DNA from: Enoplosus armatus
Lineage: Eukaryota; Chordata; Actinopteri; Centrarchiformes; Enoplosidae
DNA: 64,000 nt
Assembly (NCBI RefSeq): GCF_043641665.1
Contig: NC_092184.1
Coordinates: 3,579,608-3,643,607 of the forward strand
Direction: 5' to 3'
Within the stretch, counting starts at the first letter, position 1. The number at the start of each line of letters is the position of its first letter. Below, in pieces: positions 35,931 to 46,445 of this stretch. The notes below the pieces were generated by a model that was not told where the DNA came from, made no database searches, and was given only the letters and a program-made list of their open reading frames with translations. A program made the translations under genes and the position numbers.

Positions 35931-38900
35931 ATTAGAGGCACAAGCCAGAATTTGTTTCTTATTGATTCATGTGTAACTAAAGCTGAGCAGGTTGTGAGTA
36001 TGGTTAACATGTTTAAAATATGAAATATGAGACAAATTGATCTGTTTCTTTGCAAAAAGGAAACTAGAGCACTTTGTCAAAGCTGGTTATACCCGTCCAA
36101 CTCATGCACAGGTTGGTTATTCACTGCTATACTGCATGTATCATTGCATAGACCTACATTTATGTTTCCCATTGGAAACAGGTATTCTTAGTCACATACC
36201 TGCGATCCACGAGATCAGACGTCACATATCTCGACCAGGCAGAAAACTGTGGATCAATGTCTTCCACAAACCACACAGGAAACCTCCATGTTGCAGCTTA
36301 TTCATTGATCAGATTGCGTGAGTGGATATCACGTTCCCTGAAGGCATAACGGACACACCTGTCTCACACCAGCAGAGGTTGTTCAAAGACAGAGGTGTGG
36401 CGTCTGGCTGCACCCACACACGGAAGCAGATTAGAAGACGATTAACAATTCTCCGGACCTTTTTTTTCCAAGTCCGTCTTACAATAATACAATGCTGAGC
36501 TTATGTTTCGACAATTTCAGCCCAACAAATAGTCCCTTGGTAGCTGTCCTAGGGCATTCGCTCATATCACACGACCTTCCTCAGTAGATGGACTTCGTTG
36601 GAAATGTTGGAAAAGGTGTTGAATTTTTGACAGCTACATTTCCTTCACAGCTGGACAAAGGCTGTGTGATGTAACAGCTACTAATGGACCTCATGGTGAG
36701 ATTTACCCACTGCTGTCTCCAAGGTCAAGAATGAACTTTTCATGTATTTATCATTAGGTGTTATCACATATTGGTGTATTCATCAGGGACAGTGCACATC
36801 ATAAACATAGCTGTAAATGCATCACAATTAGGCCAAATGTCAAAAGATTTTCCTCTGGAGTTCCTCGACTACAAATTAAACTTATTTTCTTCCTCTTGAA
36901 TGCACTTGTTTGTTTTTATGAGAATGTATACATCCTGTCCAAGTTTCACTCCAGTCATCCAGGTGTGCTCCTGTGTAGCCATGATTCACTGGACTGAGTC
37001 TTAGCAGGAAATCCTTTGATTTGTTTAAATTCAGAGTAAAGGCAAAGGAATCCAAATCTTACTTCAGTAAAAGTACACAGTTAATATCAGCAAAATGTAC
37101 TTAAAGTATCAAAAGTAAAAGTACTCAGAATGGCTGAATGGCTCCTATTTTGGTATATTCTTTTATCAAGATTCTATCACTAACAAATGCATGTAAGTGC
37201 ATTTTAATGTTGTAGCTCCTCACTGTGGGAACCAATTTTAGATACTTCATATGCTACTGGGTAGATTATAGTACTGCATCGTATCATATAAACATATCAT
37301 ATGTATTTATGTTAAATCTTAATCAACAAAGTGACTAGTGCCTACAGCTGTCAGACATATGTAGTGGAGTAAAAAGTACAATATTCCCCTCTGACATGTA
37401 GTGGAGTAGGAAGTAGTATAAAATGGAGGTACTCAAGTAAAGTACAAGTACCTCAAATTTGTACTTAAGTACTTGAGTAAATGTACTGAGTTTACATTCC
37501 ACCACTGTCCATCGTGCAGAACCACGTGCATATAATCTCTCTTCCAAGACATCTGTACGCACACATGAAGAAATGTATTATGCTCTGCACGGTCCCTGTA
37601 AGGGGGAGTGCGTAATAAGCAGCGGCACAGCACAGAGCCTGCAGTGGCACAACAGTAAGAAGGACGGTGCCGACAGCTAGTGTCAGTTTTCACGCCACGA
37701 GCAGCAGTGAAAGACTGCATCCTGCCTCCTGCAGTCAGCCAGCGGGGCATGTTCAGAGGCAGCATGTGCTGTCAGACGCCTGAAAAGACTGCAGAGGTAC
37801 TGAGGAGCTGGTTAGTGTTACAGCTTTGACAGCAGGTGGAGAGTTGCACCAAAGACAGATTATGTAAATGTTAACAAGTCTGGAGAGTTGAAGGAGTATG
37901 GGGCAAAAGCTGCGCACGTGTTCAGGAGTTGCTCCTTGAAAATGAACAGCCCCGACGAGTTACTTTTTCCCGCCGGAGGCTGGGGGTACGCTCGGTTTTA
38001 ATAACATCAATAGACATACTGCCATTTGTGGGAAGGTAAGTGCTGACTGGGTGTGTTTAACTGTAAACTGAGTGCACTTTAACAAGGCACTGTTAGGATC
38101 TCAAACCAAAGCTCCCTGTTTAAACAATAATCCCTTGCACACTATGTCGGCATGCTGCCCTTCATCAGGCTCAGCGAAACTGCAAAAGTAAGACCTGCCT
38201 TCTGATCAAAAGTGGGACATTAAAGCAGCAAGTAGTTCCAGTGAAAACAGTGAGGTCTGTGGATCATCCAGAGCAACAGGGCCGCATCTCAAACCTGGGC
38301 CCAATAAAACCAAAACTATCTGCATGGTATTATACCACTAGAGGGAAGTGAGAAAATACCCTTCAATAGCTATATGCAGTAGCATTGCACTGGAGAGGGC
38401 GCCAGTGTAAGTTTTTATTATTCTTAAAGGAATCGTTCAACATTTTTGGAAATATTCGTTTTCTTTGCTACAAAGAGTTAGATGAGAATATTGATATCTC
38501 TCTCATGTTTGTACGCTAAATATGAAGCAAGCCAGCAGGCAATTAGCTTACCTTAGCATAAAGATTGAAGAGGCATCGTTTTGATTGGGGTTTTTTTTTA
38601 TTTTTTATATTGTTTTTAAAGAAATAGGTCAGCATTTTTGCATACGTGCGCCATGACTGCCAGCCGTTTTGTCGTTACTGTGACATTTTACATTTTGCAA
38701 CCTATTGGAAGATAAAATACAACCACACATTCATGTTTGTTTCTCTCTTGTGTATGTATGAGGGGAGTTTGTGCACATGTGTGTTTGTGTGTGCGCCTGT
38801 GTGTGCACGTGTTGTGTCTATCTTCTCCTGGTCTGGTAGGAGTAATAAATAGCAAGTGGGAGGGCTCTTTGGCAAGGCTGCAAGTTATTTTGCATAGGGC

Positions 38901-40471
38901 TGTGTGCCCAGCCCTGGGGCCATGCAGGGAATGGCTGTAACTGTCATGGAAAAACACCTGGATTATATAAGGATAAAATCCCCCCTTTGCTCTGGGATAG
39001 GCCCTGGGTCCTGACTGCTCACATCCTGGTGGCCCCACGGGGGCCCTTGATTTCAGCTCTTGAAAATGCCATCCATAATTTGTTGAATAATGTTCCAGTT
39101 GGCAGAAAAAATACTCCCCACATAACAACCTTGATCTATCGTGTTGCAAGAGTTCACTTTTACAACCAACAACATGCGTCTGGAGGTTCAGCCATGTGTT
39201 TTACTACTAATAGCCTCCCTGCTGCAGAAAGCATAAAGATCATTGACACTATTCATCTCCATGACAGTTCTGATGAGTGAAGAGTGAACATCAGCCTGGA
39301 GACTAATGGTGATAAATCACAAATAAAGGAAGCATTATTAGAAATGCGACATGGGACATCAAAGAGAAAACTGGCAAAAATGTGTGTTGTCCTTGAAGCT
39401 TCCAGACAACACCTAAAAAAAAAGTGAGTTCAGTTAAAGGCCTAGCTGTCAGAGTCCTGACGAGAAATGTCTGTGGTTTTGTTTTTCTGACAAAAAGCAG
39501 ACAAAATCTGATCCTTTGCTCGACTTCATCTTTTTCATTGTTGATTTCACAGACCAGTGTCATAGTGTATATACAATATCTGAAAATCTCACAATATACA
39601 GGTTTGAGAGGTTTGATCACTGTAACTGCTGCTGCCACATGATGACTAACAATGTGCGTGTTGTGATGAAGTGAGGGAAGAATGTGGTTTCAGTGTTTGC
39701 GAGGTTCTCTGGAAAGTGATTTGATTTTGGGAAGGGTGGAGTGCCGACGTATGTTCCCAACGTTTGTTTTGTTCTGTATAAAATGTGTCAGTGTCATGGT
39801 GTGCTGAAGAATTCAGACCATTGATCATATATCACGCTTAATTAAATGCACACCTGGCTTTCTCACACAAGTGACTATACGAATCATCCAAAAGCGCCCG
39901 ATAAAGCGCGTTACGTTAATGTCATGTGGTCCTCACCGCAGTAGGGGGCGCTGTCTTGGCACTCTGCGGCTCCAGACTTCTCTTCCTCCTCAGCAGCTCC
40001 TTGACCGGATCTCTGACTCGAACACCTTGGTACGGTCTGGACCGGGCCAGTGCTGACGGTGGCGCTAAAAGAAAGAAGAAGAAAAAAAACAGAAACAGAG
40101 AGAGCGATGGGTACACATGAGCTCAGGCCCCTTCAGTGAGGCGGCCTCTCTGTGAGGGACATGATGAGTTCACAGAGTTCGTGAACTGAGGCTCAGTAGG
40201 CTCACTAAGCTGCGTGTGTTCTGAATACAACTCATTTTGTTTACGGATTGGTATTATAAGAGCCGAGTATGAGCACAGGCTGAAATCTGCACAATAAATA
40301 TTCAGTGCACAGATGATCATACATCTGAGTACACTACATTGTCACAGTGAATCCCCTCCTCCTGCTGATTACATGCAGCACATTAAGAAAACATGATAAC
40401 ATTAAGATCGTTCTTGATCTTGGAAACTGATAAAAAGCTTTTGATCGTGTCACATGATCTCGAGCATGTTT

Positions 40472-40507
<36 letters not shown>

Positions 40508-43500
40508 ATTTTGACCAACAACACACGGCAGCCTGGTCGACACACAGCTACTACAAAGTTTAGAAACAACTGCAGGCCCAGTTTTCTTTGTGCCAATAAA
40601 ATGGGTAAAAAAATCAAATAAAAGCATTAAAAAGGATGACAGTATTCATTGTCTTACATCTAACACAACAAAATACACCATCATAACACACACACACACA
40701 CACACAGCAGTGGGAGCTCTCTGCTGATGGAGGGTGATCTGTGCACTGTGCACCACAACAGATGTCAAGAATCCCAAACAGACAGAAAGGCTACAGGTCA
40801 CCTGTTTGATTAGTTTTGTTTTTCTGTGACAGTTACAGCCAGGGAAGTGTTTGTTGGCACCATGCTGTTTCTAATCATCCATTAGCCACAATGCTTTACA
40901 TTTGGACTGTGCTGTCATGTGAAGCTATTTTCATGTCTGTATTGGGACATTTAAGTCAATAAACTAGCCTAACTAACTACGCTACTAAAAACCCGAAATG
41001 TACGATAATTGCAACACCTTACAGTTTAGGTTTTTTTCCATAATAGTGAAATGGTGTGGAGCTGATTTGGAGCCTGCCATATTATTCATATTACATTAAC
41101 GGTGACTAGTTTTGTCTATTATAGGTCGTAAACCAAAGTATTGGGGAAAATTAAAGTTAGAGGATCACCAAAGTCAGTGGAATGTAACTTCTGGGGAACT
41201 TGACTATAACATATCACTGTATAACAAAAATGTCAAGCTGCTGGTGGCGCTAGAGGAAAAAGTTACTGGATCACCAAAGTTGTTGGGACTGATCCTCCGG
41301 GGACCATGAATGTCCGTACAAAATTTCATGGCAATCCATCTAATAGCTGTTCAGATATTTCATTCTGGTCTGGACCAAAGTGGTGGACTGACTGACCAAC
41401 CAACCAGCCAACAGACAGACTGACATTGCTAGTCATAGAGCTAGTGTGGCTAAAGATCCATATTATCGGATGTATCATGAACCGCGATATAGTTCTTTGG
41501 CAGAGTATAAGTCAGTATACCTTGCTCAGTTCTTTGTAGATCATTTGGAGTTCAGTACATGGTACAACTAGTTCACAATTTTGACAATGACAGTACCAGG
41601 CCTTTCGTCAAAGTACCTTGAATCTATATAAACATTACACTTGTTGCTGAAGGCAATGACAAATGTACAGTCCCATTAACTATAATTGCAGAGACGTAAG
41701 CTGTTCCTGGTAGATGTCTCCTCCAACGTTGAAATCAGTCAAAAAGTGACAGACTATATAATGATAAAGGGTTCAAAAGTTCAGCGATTTGACAGCGCTC
41801 TGCTGCTGGTAATTTGGAGACCCTCTGGCGTTTTAGGTCCTCTTGTTGCAAAGCTGCACAAGATTTCTTTTTTTTTTTCTTTTTTTTTTGTCGGAAAATG
41901 AACTCCTTGTCTTAGTTAGTCCACATCCCAAAGTAAGATTGCCATGGAGAGGAGTGTCCCACACCGGCTAATCTAACTGTGCCTTGGCGTTTGGTGTGAT
42001 CGCTGGTGGGGAATACCTGCCAAACAGGCAATTAGGTAATCAGCATCAAAACCAGGAGATTTCTCCTTTGGTGGAGCCTGTGATGTGGAAGTGTGATGTT
42101 TCATTTGACGCAAAGTGTGCATGCATCGCATTGCTGACTGTTGGGGAAGGATTGCTGGGGTGACGTACAGTTAAGCCAGCGGTAAGCCCGTACTGGTGTA
42201 CAGCTAAGCCCGTACAAATGAAATGACGTGTTCTCACAGGCAATATGGTGGTTTTATGACAAGAAATAGTGCCAAAATGTGTTTCTGATACCAATACTGT
42301 TGTTTTATTGTTTTCTGTAGCGTGCAGCTACACACTAACACCCACAGTGAGTCAGCACAGTCAGTTTACTGGTACTGGGTAAACAGTTTACTAACCCTAA
42401 GCCTTTAGTATAGAATAAGTAGCAAGTGGAGCTCAAGCTTAACATGCAGCCATTGAGAAGTACGAGAACTAAACACTCAATACACAGTCGGCCGTGGTTT
42501 AATGTTCAAAACCTGGACTGTTTCCCTGAACCTCAACATATAGCTTTGGTTGGATTTCAACATAAAAGTCAACCGCTTGGCTGATAATGTGCCAAATTTA
42601 TCTGAACACCAAACAGGCACTCTCAAGTTTTATCTCCCGAGATGCGTTTTTGCCAGTTAGGAAGGCAGACGCAAAATTGCAACATTTTATAAAGGAATCT
42701 GGTAATCATGGATGCCGGCGGACTGAATACGGTGTAAAAGTTATTTAAGAATATGAATACAGTATTACTAAATAAAACGCATTACAAACACCCACATAAT
42801 GCTATATTTTTTCCCCCACACTTAATATTTTCACATTTCCTGAAGAAATGACAAGAGCACATGCTGTATAAAAAAAAAACATATTCTCTCTGCTATAACA
42901 AGCAATCACACACTCCTGAGTGCTCCTTCCTGCTCAGAATCTCCTCCCAGTTACCAGCCTGCCACTGTGACCTTTTATCTCAGGACTGTTGTCCCCATCA
43001 CTCCCGGTGACAGGGGAGGGAGGCCTGTGGTCCAAACTGCTGCTGTTGCTGCCCTCTACTTAACCTCTGTGTTTAGGCTGAGGGTGTCCCGACGGTATCT
43101 AGTCCAGATTCCTATCTGCAGCTGATTGATTTGCCTCTGTAGGTCAGACAGTCTAAGTGGCCCTCTCTAGACAAACACAATGGTGTGACAATGTGCCATG
43201 TACAGACAAGTCCATGATGCTAAACAGAAACCGGAAACGCAATTGACAGTTTGCTAGGGCCGTGTGTGTCTACAAGATATTCCTTCTTCTGCACAACGGT
43301 TTTCACATCATGGTTCAGCTCAAACACTGACTGACTGGCCATCGCAGAGATACGTCCGGTGTTGCAAGAGGTCGAGATGTGCAGTTGTCACACAGCCAAC
43401 GGTATTTGAAGAGATTCCTGGCAAAGGACTGAAGGGGTGTGGTGCTTATCATGACAAGTGATTTACAGCAGCGATAGCACAGAAAGCTCATGTTGCCTTT

Positions 43501-44604
43501 AAATGGGTTCAGTCACATACTTTGTAAGTCATTATTTAGAGCTAAAAGTTCAGTGAAACTGTTAACAAGCAACTCTACACTTTGTAGCACATTTGGACAG
43601 AGCCTGGGGGTCAAGAAAATGCATTGAGACTAAAGATGAAAAAACGAAAAATATCATAATCGAGCTCTTTCTTTCTGCCTGTATCTGTTTCTGCAGGTCT
43701 TTTACTGTGAAGAAGGTGCAGGATATGCAGGAAGCTCAAAATGCACAAATGCAAACTTAAAAATAAATGCTACGGTACAGGTTTTTTGAACTGAAACTCA
43801 AATGAACAGAAGATGTTGTTGTCTTTCGTGTCTTTCTGTTTTAAACAATCACACATGAGCACACACAGACAGACAAACAATCGTCCTGGCGCATGCACAG
43901 GGACTCCAACACCAACAAAAAAAGAGGAAGCTCCACAGCTGTGCAGTGTTTTACTGCCACTATTTTGCATATCAAGATTACAGCCCAATAGCAACATGCA
44001 GCACAACCTCCAAATGACCACCTTTCTCTTTCCAAAAAGAGTCCGACGCAGCAGCTTCAGCACTGATCCTGACACGAGTCGATTTTCCAAAACGGCATAT
44101 TGTACATTACCAGCCGTCCATTAGCGATTAGCAAACAGTCAAATTAATCACGAGAATGAATTACAGATGGGCCCAAAATGCAACAGCGGAAATTCAAACA
44201 AGTTAAGCTGAATCAAATTCTCTCTCTCTTTAAACAAACGCCTGATCTATGATATTCAACCAGATTATGGCTCTAAAATGACGTGGCAAAAAAAAAAAAA
44301 AAAAAAAAAGAACAATCACACCTTACAAAGGTTGTATGCATTGCGAGGCTATTGTATCAAATTGAACGTGATATTATGTTCATATTGTTGTGTTTACCTC
44401 CTGAAACTCCTATTAGACCAATTCAGCATTCGTTTTTTAAACTGTCAGAATCTTCTGCTGCTCGTTTGCCTCCGTCAATAAAATTGAAGCAGATTTAAAA
44501 CGATTATTCAAGTCATTCGATTATATATAAGATAATAAAGGACAATCTGCATTAAAAATTAGGAAGAGCAATAGTGTGTTGTACTTACATTTCTCCCAGT
44601 GCAT
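34397..44604 (-). CDS. pou2af1: POU class 2 homeobox associating factor 1 (OCA-B/BOB1), 5 coding exons
   Basis: Joined - strand exons 44604-44589, 40064-39937, 35723-35684, 35574-35297 and 34831-34397 give 897 bases, 298 codons plus stop (human 256 aa). The product is the B-cell coactivator that binds OCT1/OCT2 on octamer DNA of immunoglobulin and other promoters. It begins MHWEKSPPSALARSRPYQ; the OCA peptide is RPYQGVRVRDPVKELLRRKR at residues 15-34, matching human. Downstream, CAGWKAMP, DVYMQTLCPSYTM, LTYTHTPLLTNFG and LTYLPWAQPL align with human CAGWLSQP, DMYVQPVCPSYTV, LTYASPPLITN and LTYFPWPQPL. The C-terminus has SLLDKLLEDHKD and an acidic EEEDKDSY, like human IDKLLLEEEDSDAY. It is transcribed convergently to pou2af3 across 12.9 kb. 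Exon 1 was located by phase, the MHWEK start and a GTAAGT donor. Confidence 0.93.
35297..35574 (-). CDS. pou2af1: pou2af1 exon 4
   Basis: The acceptor is TTGAAATCCAG and the donor is GTGAGT. The exon is 278 bases, phase 1 in and 0 out. It encodes VFGSDIAEPSTAVGDGG, the family-typical CAGW, and CPSYTMLTYTHTPLLTNFG. Confidence 0.92.
35684..35723 (-). CDS. pou2af1: pou2af1 exon 3 (40 bases)
   Basis: It lies between TTTGTTTTAG and GTACAT on the - strand and encodes DVAAQNNPSSYTQ plus one base of Gly. The length is identical to pou2af2 exon 3, with the same phases (0 in, 1 out). It corresponds to human VVLPHQPLATYTT; the aligned end SSYTQ/ATYTT supports it. Intron 3 is only 109 bases. Confidence 0.85.
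35887..35929. repeat. (GT)n microsatellite in pou2af1 intron 2
   Basis: About 21 pure GT units. Confidence 0.9.
36525..36745. repeat. Dispersed repeat, copy B
   Basis: It carries ATCACACGACCTTCCTCAGTAG and, further on, AATGGACCTCATGGTGAGAT and CAAGGTCAAGAATGAACTTT, shared with copy A at 30756-30900. Confidence 0.5.
37030..37510. repeat. Dispersed fish repeat, copy 2 (CTTGAGTAAATGTACT family)
   Basis: It ends AGTACTTGAGTAAATGTACT then TTCCACCACTG, the same end as the copy at 59125-59335. The (A)AGTACAAGTA blocks are repeated internally. Confidence 0.65.
38425..38570 (-). repeat. Dispersed repeat family, copy 2 (GCTGGCTGTAGCTT type)
   Basis: Reverse-strand relative of 29592-29775: AAGGAATCGTTCAACATTTT, then GATATCTCTCTCATG and AAGCCAGCAGGCAATTAGCT. 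Confidence 0.55.
39936..39954 (+). promoter_or_regulatory. Strong CTCF-like motif across pou2af1 exon 2 donor
   Basis: CCGCAGTAGGGGGCGCTGT matches the vertebrate CTCF core (CAG(C/T)AGGGGGCGCT) on the + strand. It overlaps the last codons and splice donor edge of exon 2. Confidence 0.5.
39937..40064 (-). CDS. pou2af1: pou2af1 exon 2, OCA peptide exon
   Basis: The acceptor is TTCTTTCTTTTAG and the donor is GTGAGG. The exon is 128 bases, phase 1 in and 0 out. It encodes PPSALARSRPYQGVRVRD and ends APPTA, as the human exon does. Confidence 0.94.
40065..44588. other. pou2af1 intron 1
   Basis: A 4.5-kb intron with (GT)n at 40474-40506, (CA)n at 40685-40706 and a dispersed repeat at 41110-41455. 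The rest is unremarkable. Confidence 0.7.
41110..41455 (+). repeat. Dispersed fish repeat (CATGGCAATCCATCTAATAG type)
   Basis: It contains GGATCACCAAAGT twice, then AAATTTCATGGCAATCCATC, CTGGACCAAAGTGGTGGACTG and tandem GACTGACCAACCAACC. I recognise this as a sequence common in fish genomes; its class is not established here. Confidence 0.55.
44589..44604 (-). CDS. pou2af1: pou2af1 coding exon 1 (micro-exon, start codon)
   Basis: On the - strand ATGCACTGGGAGAAAT is followed by GTAAGTAC. It encodes M-H-W-E-K plus one base of the Ser codon completed by exon 2 (T|CG). Human starts MLWQK, with Trp and Lys at the same places. The phase matches exon 2 exactly. Confidence 0.85.
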
Positions 44605-44672
44605 ACCGCTTATCTGGATTATATCGTATAGTTTAACTGAAGAAAATCAAAGTGGCAGGTTGACTGACGCGC

Positions 44673-44678
44673 TTTATA
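44673..44678 (-). promoter_or_regulatory. Candidate TATA box of pou2af1
   Basis: TATAAA on the - strand lies about 70 bases upstream of the ATG, within GTTATAAAGCGCGTC. If real, it implies a 5' UTR of roughly 40 bases. Confidence 0.35.
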
Positions 44679-45304
44679 ACTGTCTGAGGATGGCTAACAA
44701 TCCCCCCGGGGATGTCGCAGCTTCTCTAACCACAAATCTCCCTCAAGCATCTAGTTTCAGTGTTGATACTATTTAGGTTGAATCATAACTGCAAGAGATA
44801 AAAAACTTATGTAGAAGGGAAACAAAAAGGCCTCAGTGTTGCCAAAATGAAACAGGAATGAAGACGGCTGAACATCAAGGAGGATGGTGTGGACACATTC
44901 AAATGCATATGAAGGAAAATCTATTAAGACACCCCTGATGTCAATGATGACTTCCCTCTCAAACCGAGTTACACAGACGTTTTATTTGTCTGAGAGAAAT
45001 TAGACATTAGACTTTGTGACTCATTTCTATTGAGTGCATTCTTAAACAACCTTGTGTCTTGTTTGTTTCCTTCGTTCCCATTCAGAATTGTAAAATGACA
45101 ATTCGGGGCTTTAGGGGGAGTCACATGCTGGAACTGTTTCCTGGCAAACAGCAGCCGTGTGCAGTGACTTGTGTGCAGCTTGCTGAAGTATTGTTGTCAC
45201 AGTGAGGTTGCCAGGTTTGGTACCATTGCACTTGTATCGGCACAGAAGTGCTGAGTGGATGGATAAACTGTTGTTCATCAAGAAATAGTTCTCCCTGAAG
45301 TTTT

Positions 45305-45430
45305 TGGCGGAGCTAGGCTGGCTGTTTCCCCCTGCTTCCAGTCTTCGTGCTACGTTAGGCTAACTATGTCCTGACCTTACACCTGTACTCAACACAGAGA
45401 TTGGTATCAATTTTCTTATCTTACTCTTTT
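45305..45430 (+). repeat. Dispersed repeat family, copy 3 (GCTGGCTGTTTCCCCCTG type)
   Basis: It shares GCTGGCTGTTT, CTTCCAGTCTT.GTGCTA.G.TAGGCTAACT and TGGTATCAAT.TTCTTATCTTACTC with the family at 29592 and 38425. Confidence 0.5.
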
Positions 45431-46364
45431 AACTGAAGCTAGTTGGTATGCTCCTTCTTCACAGTGTAAAGCTTCTCCTTGTGAAAGGTGCAGCATCAAC
45501 ACAATATCACCGAATCCAGCGCTATCTCATTCCACAGGTCATGGATAAATGTCACAAACGAGCCAATAACTAATAAATAAACAAGAGAACGTAAAACACA
45601 GATAAGTAAAAGTCACTTTCAGAGCCATTTGAAATAGCTGTTAGGTTGCTAATGTGTTGCTAAAGGTCGAAGGCTCGGGTCTGATCAGATGACCTGACAC
45701 TCCTGCTAAAAAATATAAAGACATGAACCCGCTAATATGAGTTGGGGCTTGTTCAGGAAGCACTTTGTTCATAATCAGCACCGTTTTTGAAATGAATCCT
45801 GAATTTTTGGGTTCACCGGTGGAGAGGAGCCAACATGGGAGTGACATGAGCCCCACAGCCGGATCTGTCTGGCTGCCACGTCTGGTTGTGGCACAAACAA
45901 GAGGCTTCGCCAGCGCTGACCTGTTAAGACATGTGAGTGGAGAATTAGTGCATCTTGCGGTGTGTGTGTGTGTGTGTGTACTGCACAATCACAAGAGCTT
46001 GATAAGAAACAAGGCTTTAATCCACACAAAACACAGCCTCTTAGCCTGCGCTGAAATCGTGCCCAACGCATGCATGAGTTGGTTTCGCTCTCGGCTATGG
46101 CTAAAACACTGTCAAACGAGAGGCGTGCTTTTGCTGCCACTGTTAATAAATATAGTTAAGGCTTTACCAGCTGGAAAAGTGCAGGACAGGGGGGTCAACT
46201 AGCATGCATGTAGCCACTATGAGAGAGAGAGGCGACTGGTCAAACTGTGGCCCACCTGCTAGGACCAAACCAGAGAACAGGAAGTCAGAAGCTTATAGTG
46301 GGGGGCAAAAAAAAAAAGTATAAAATGAGAAATAAAAGAGGCCATAGCAAATTAAAGTTAGAGT

Positions 46365-46445
46365 TAAAGAGTTTGAATTATAGCTAACTCGTGTACAGCT
46401 AAGAAGCTGTGCACTGTCTCTGTCAAACAAACAAATATATAAATA
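46365..46445. repeat. Dispersed repeat pair, member 1
   Basis: TTATAGCTAACTC then CTAAGAAGCTGTGCACTGTC and CTGTCAAA recur at 57083-57150 with few differences. Confidence 0.5.

Larger units (their letters stand above)
35724..39936. other. pou2af1 intron 2
   Basis: A 4.2-kb intron containing (GT)21 at 35887-35929 and repeats at 36525-36745, 37030-37510 and 38425-38570. No other gene. Confidence 0.7.

Noticed and set aside
38688..39149. 153-codon - strand frame in pou2af1 intron 2
   Set aside because: Rich in His/Thr from GT-like sequence and without homology; it lies inside a well-supported intron.
42130..42220. Short repeated TAAGCCCGTAC near 42185 and 42207
   Set aside because: A local duplication of about 11 bases with no further structure.
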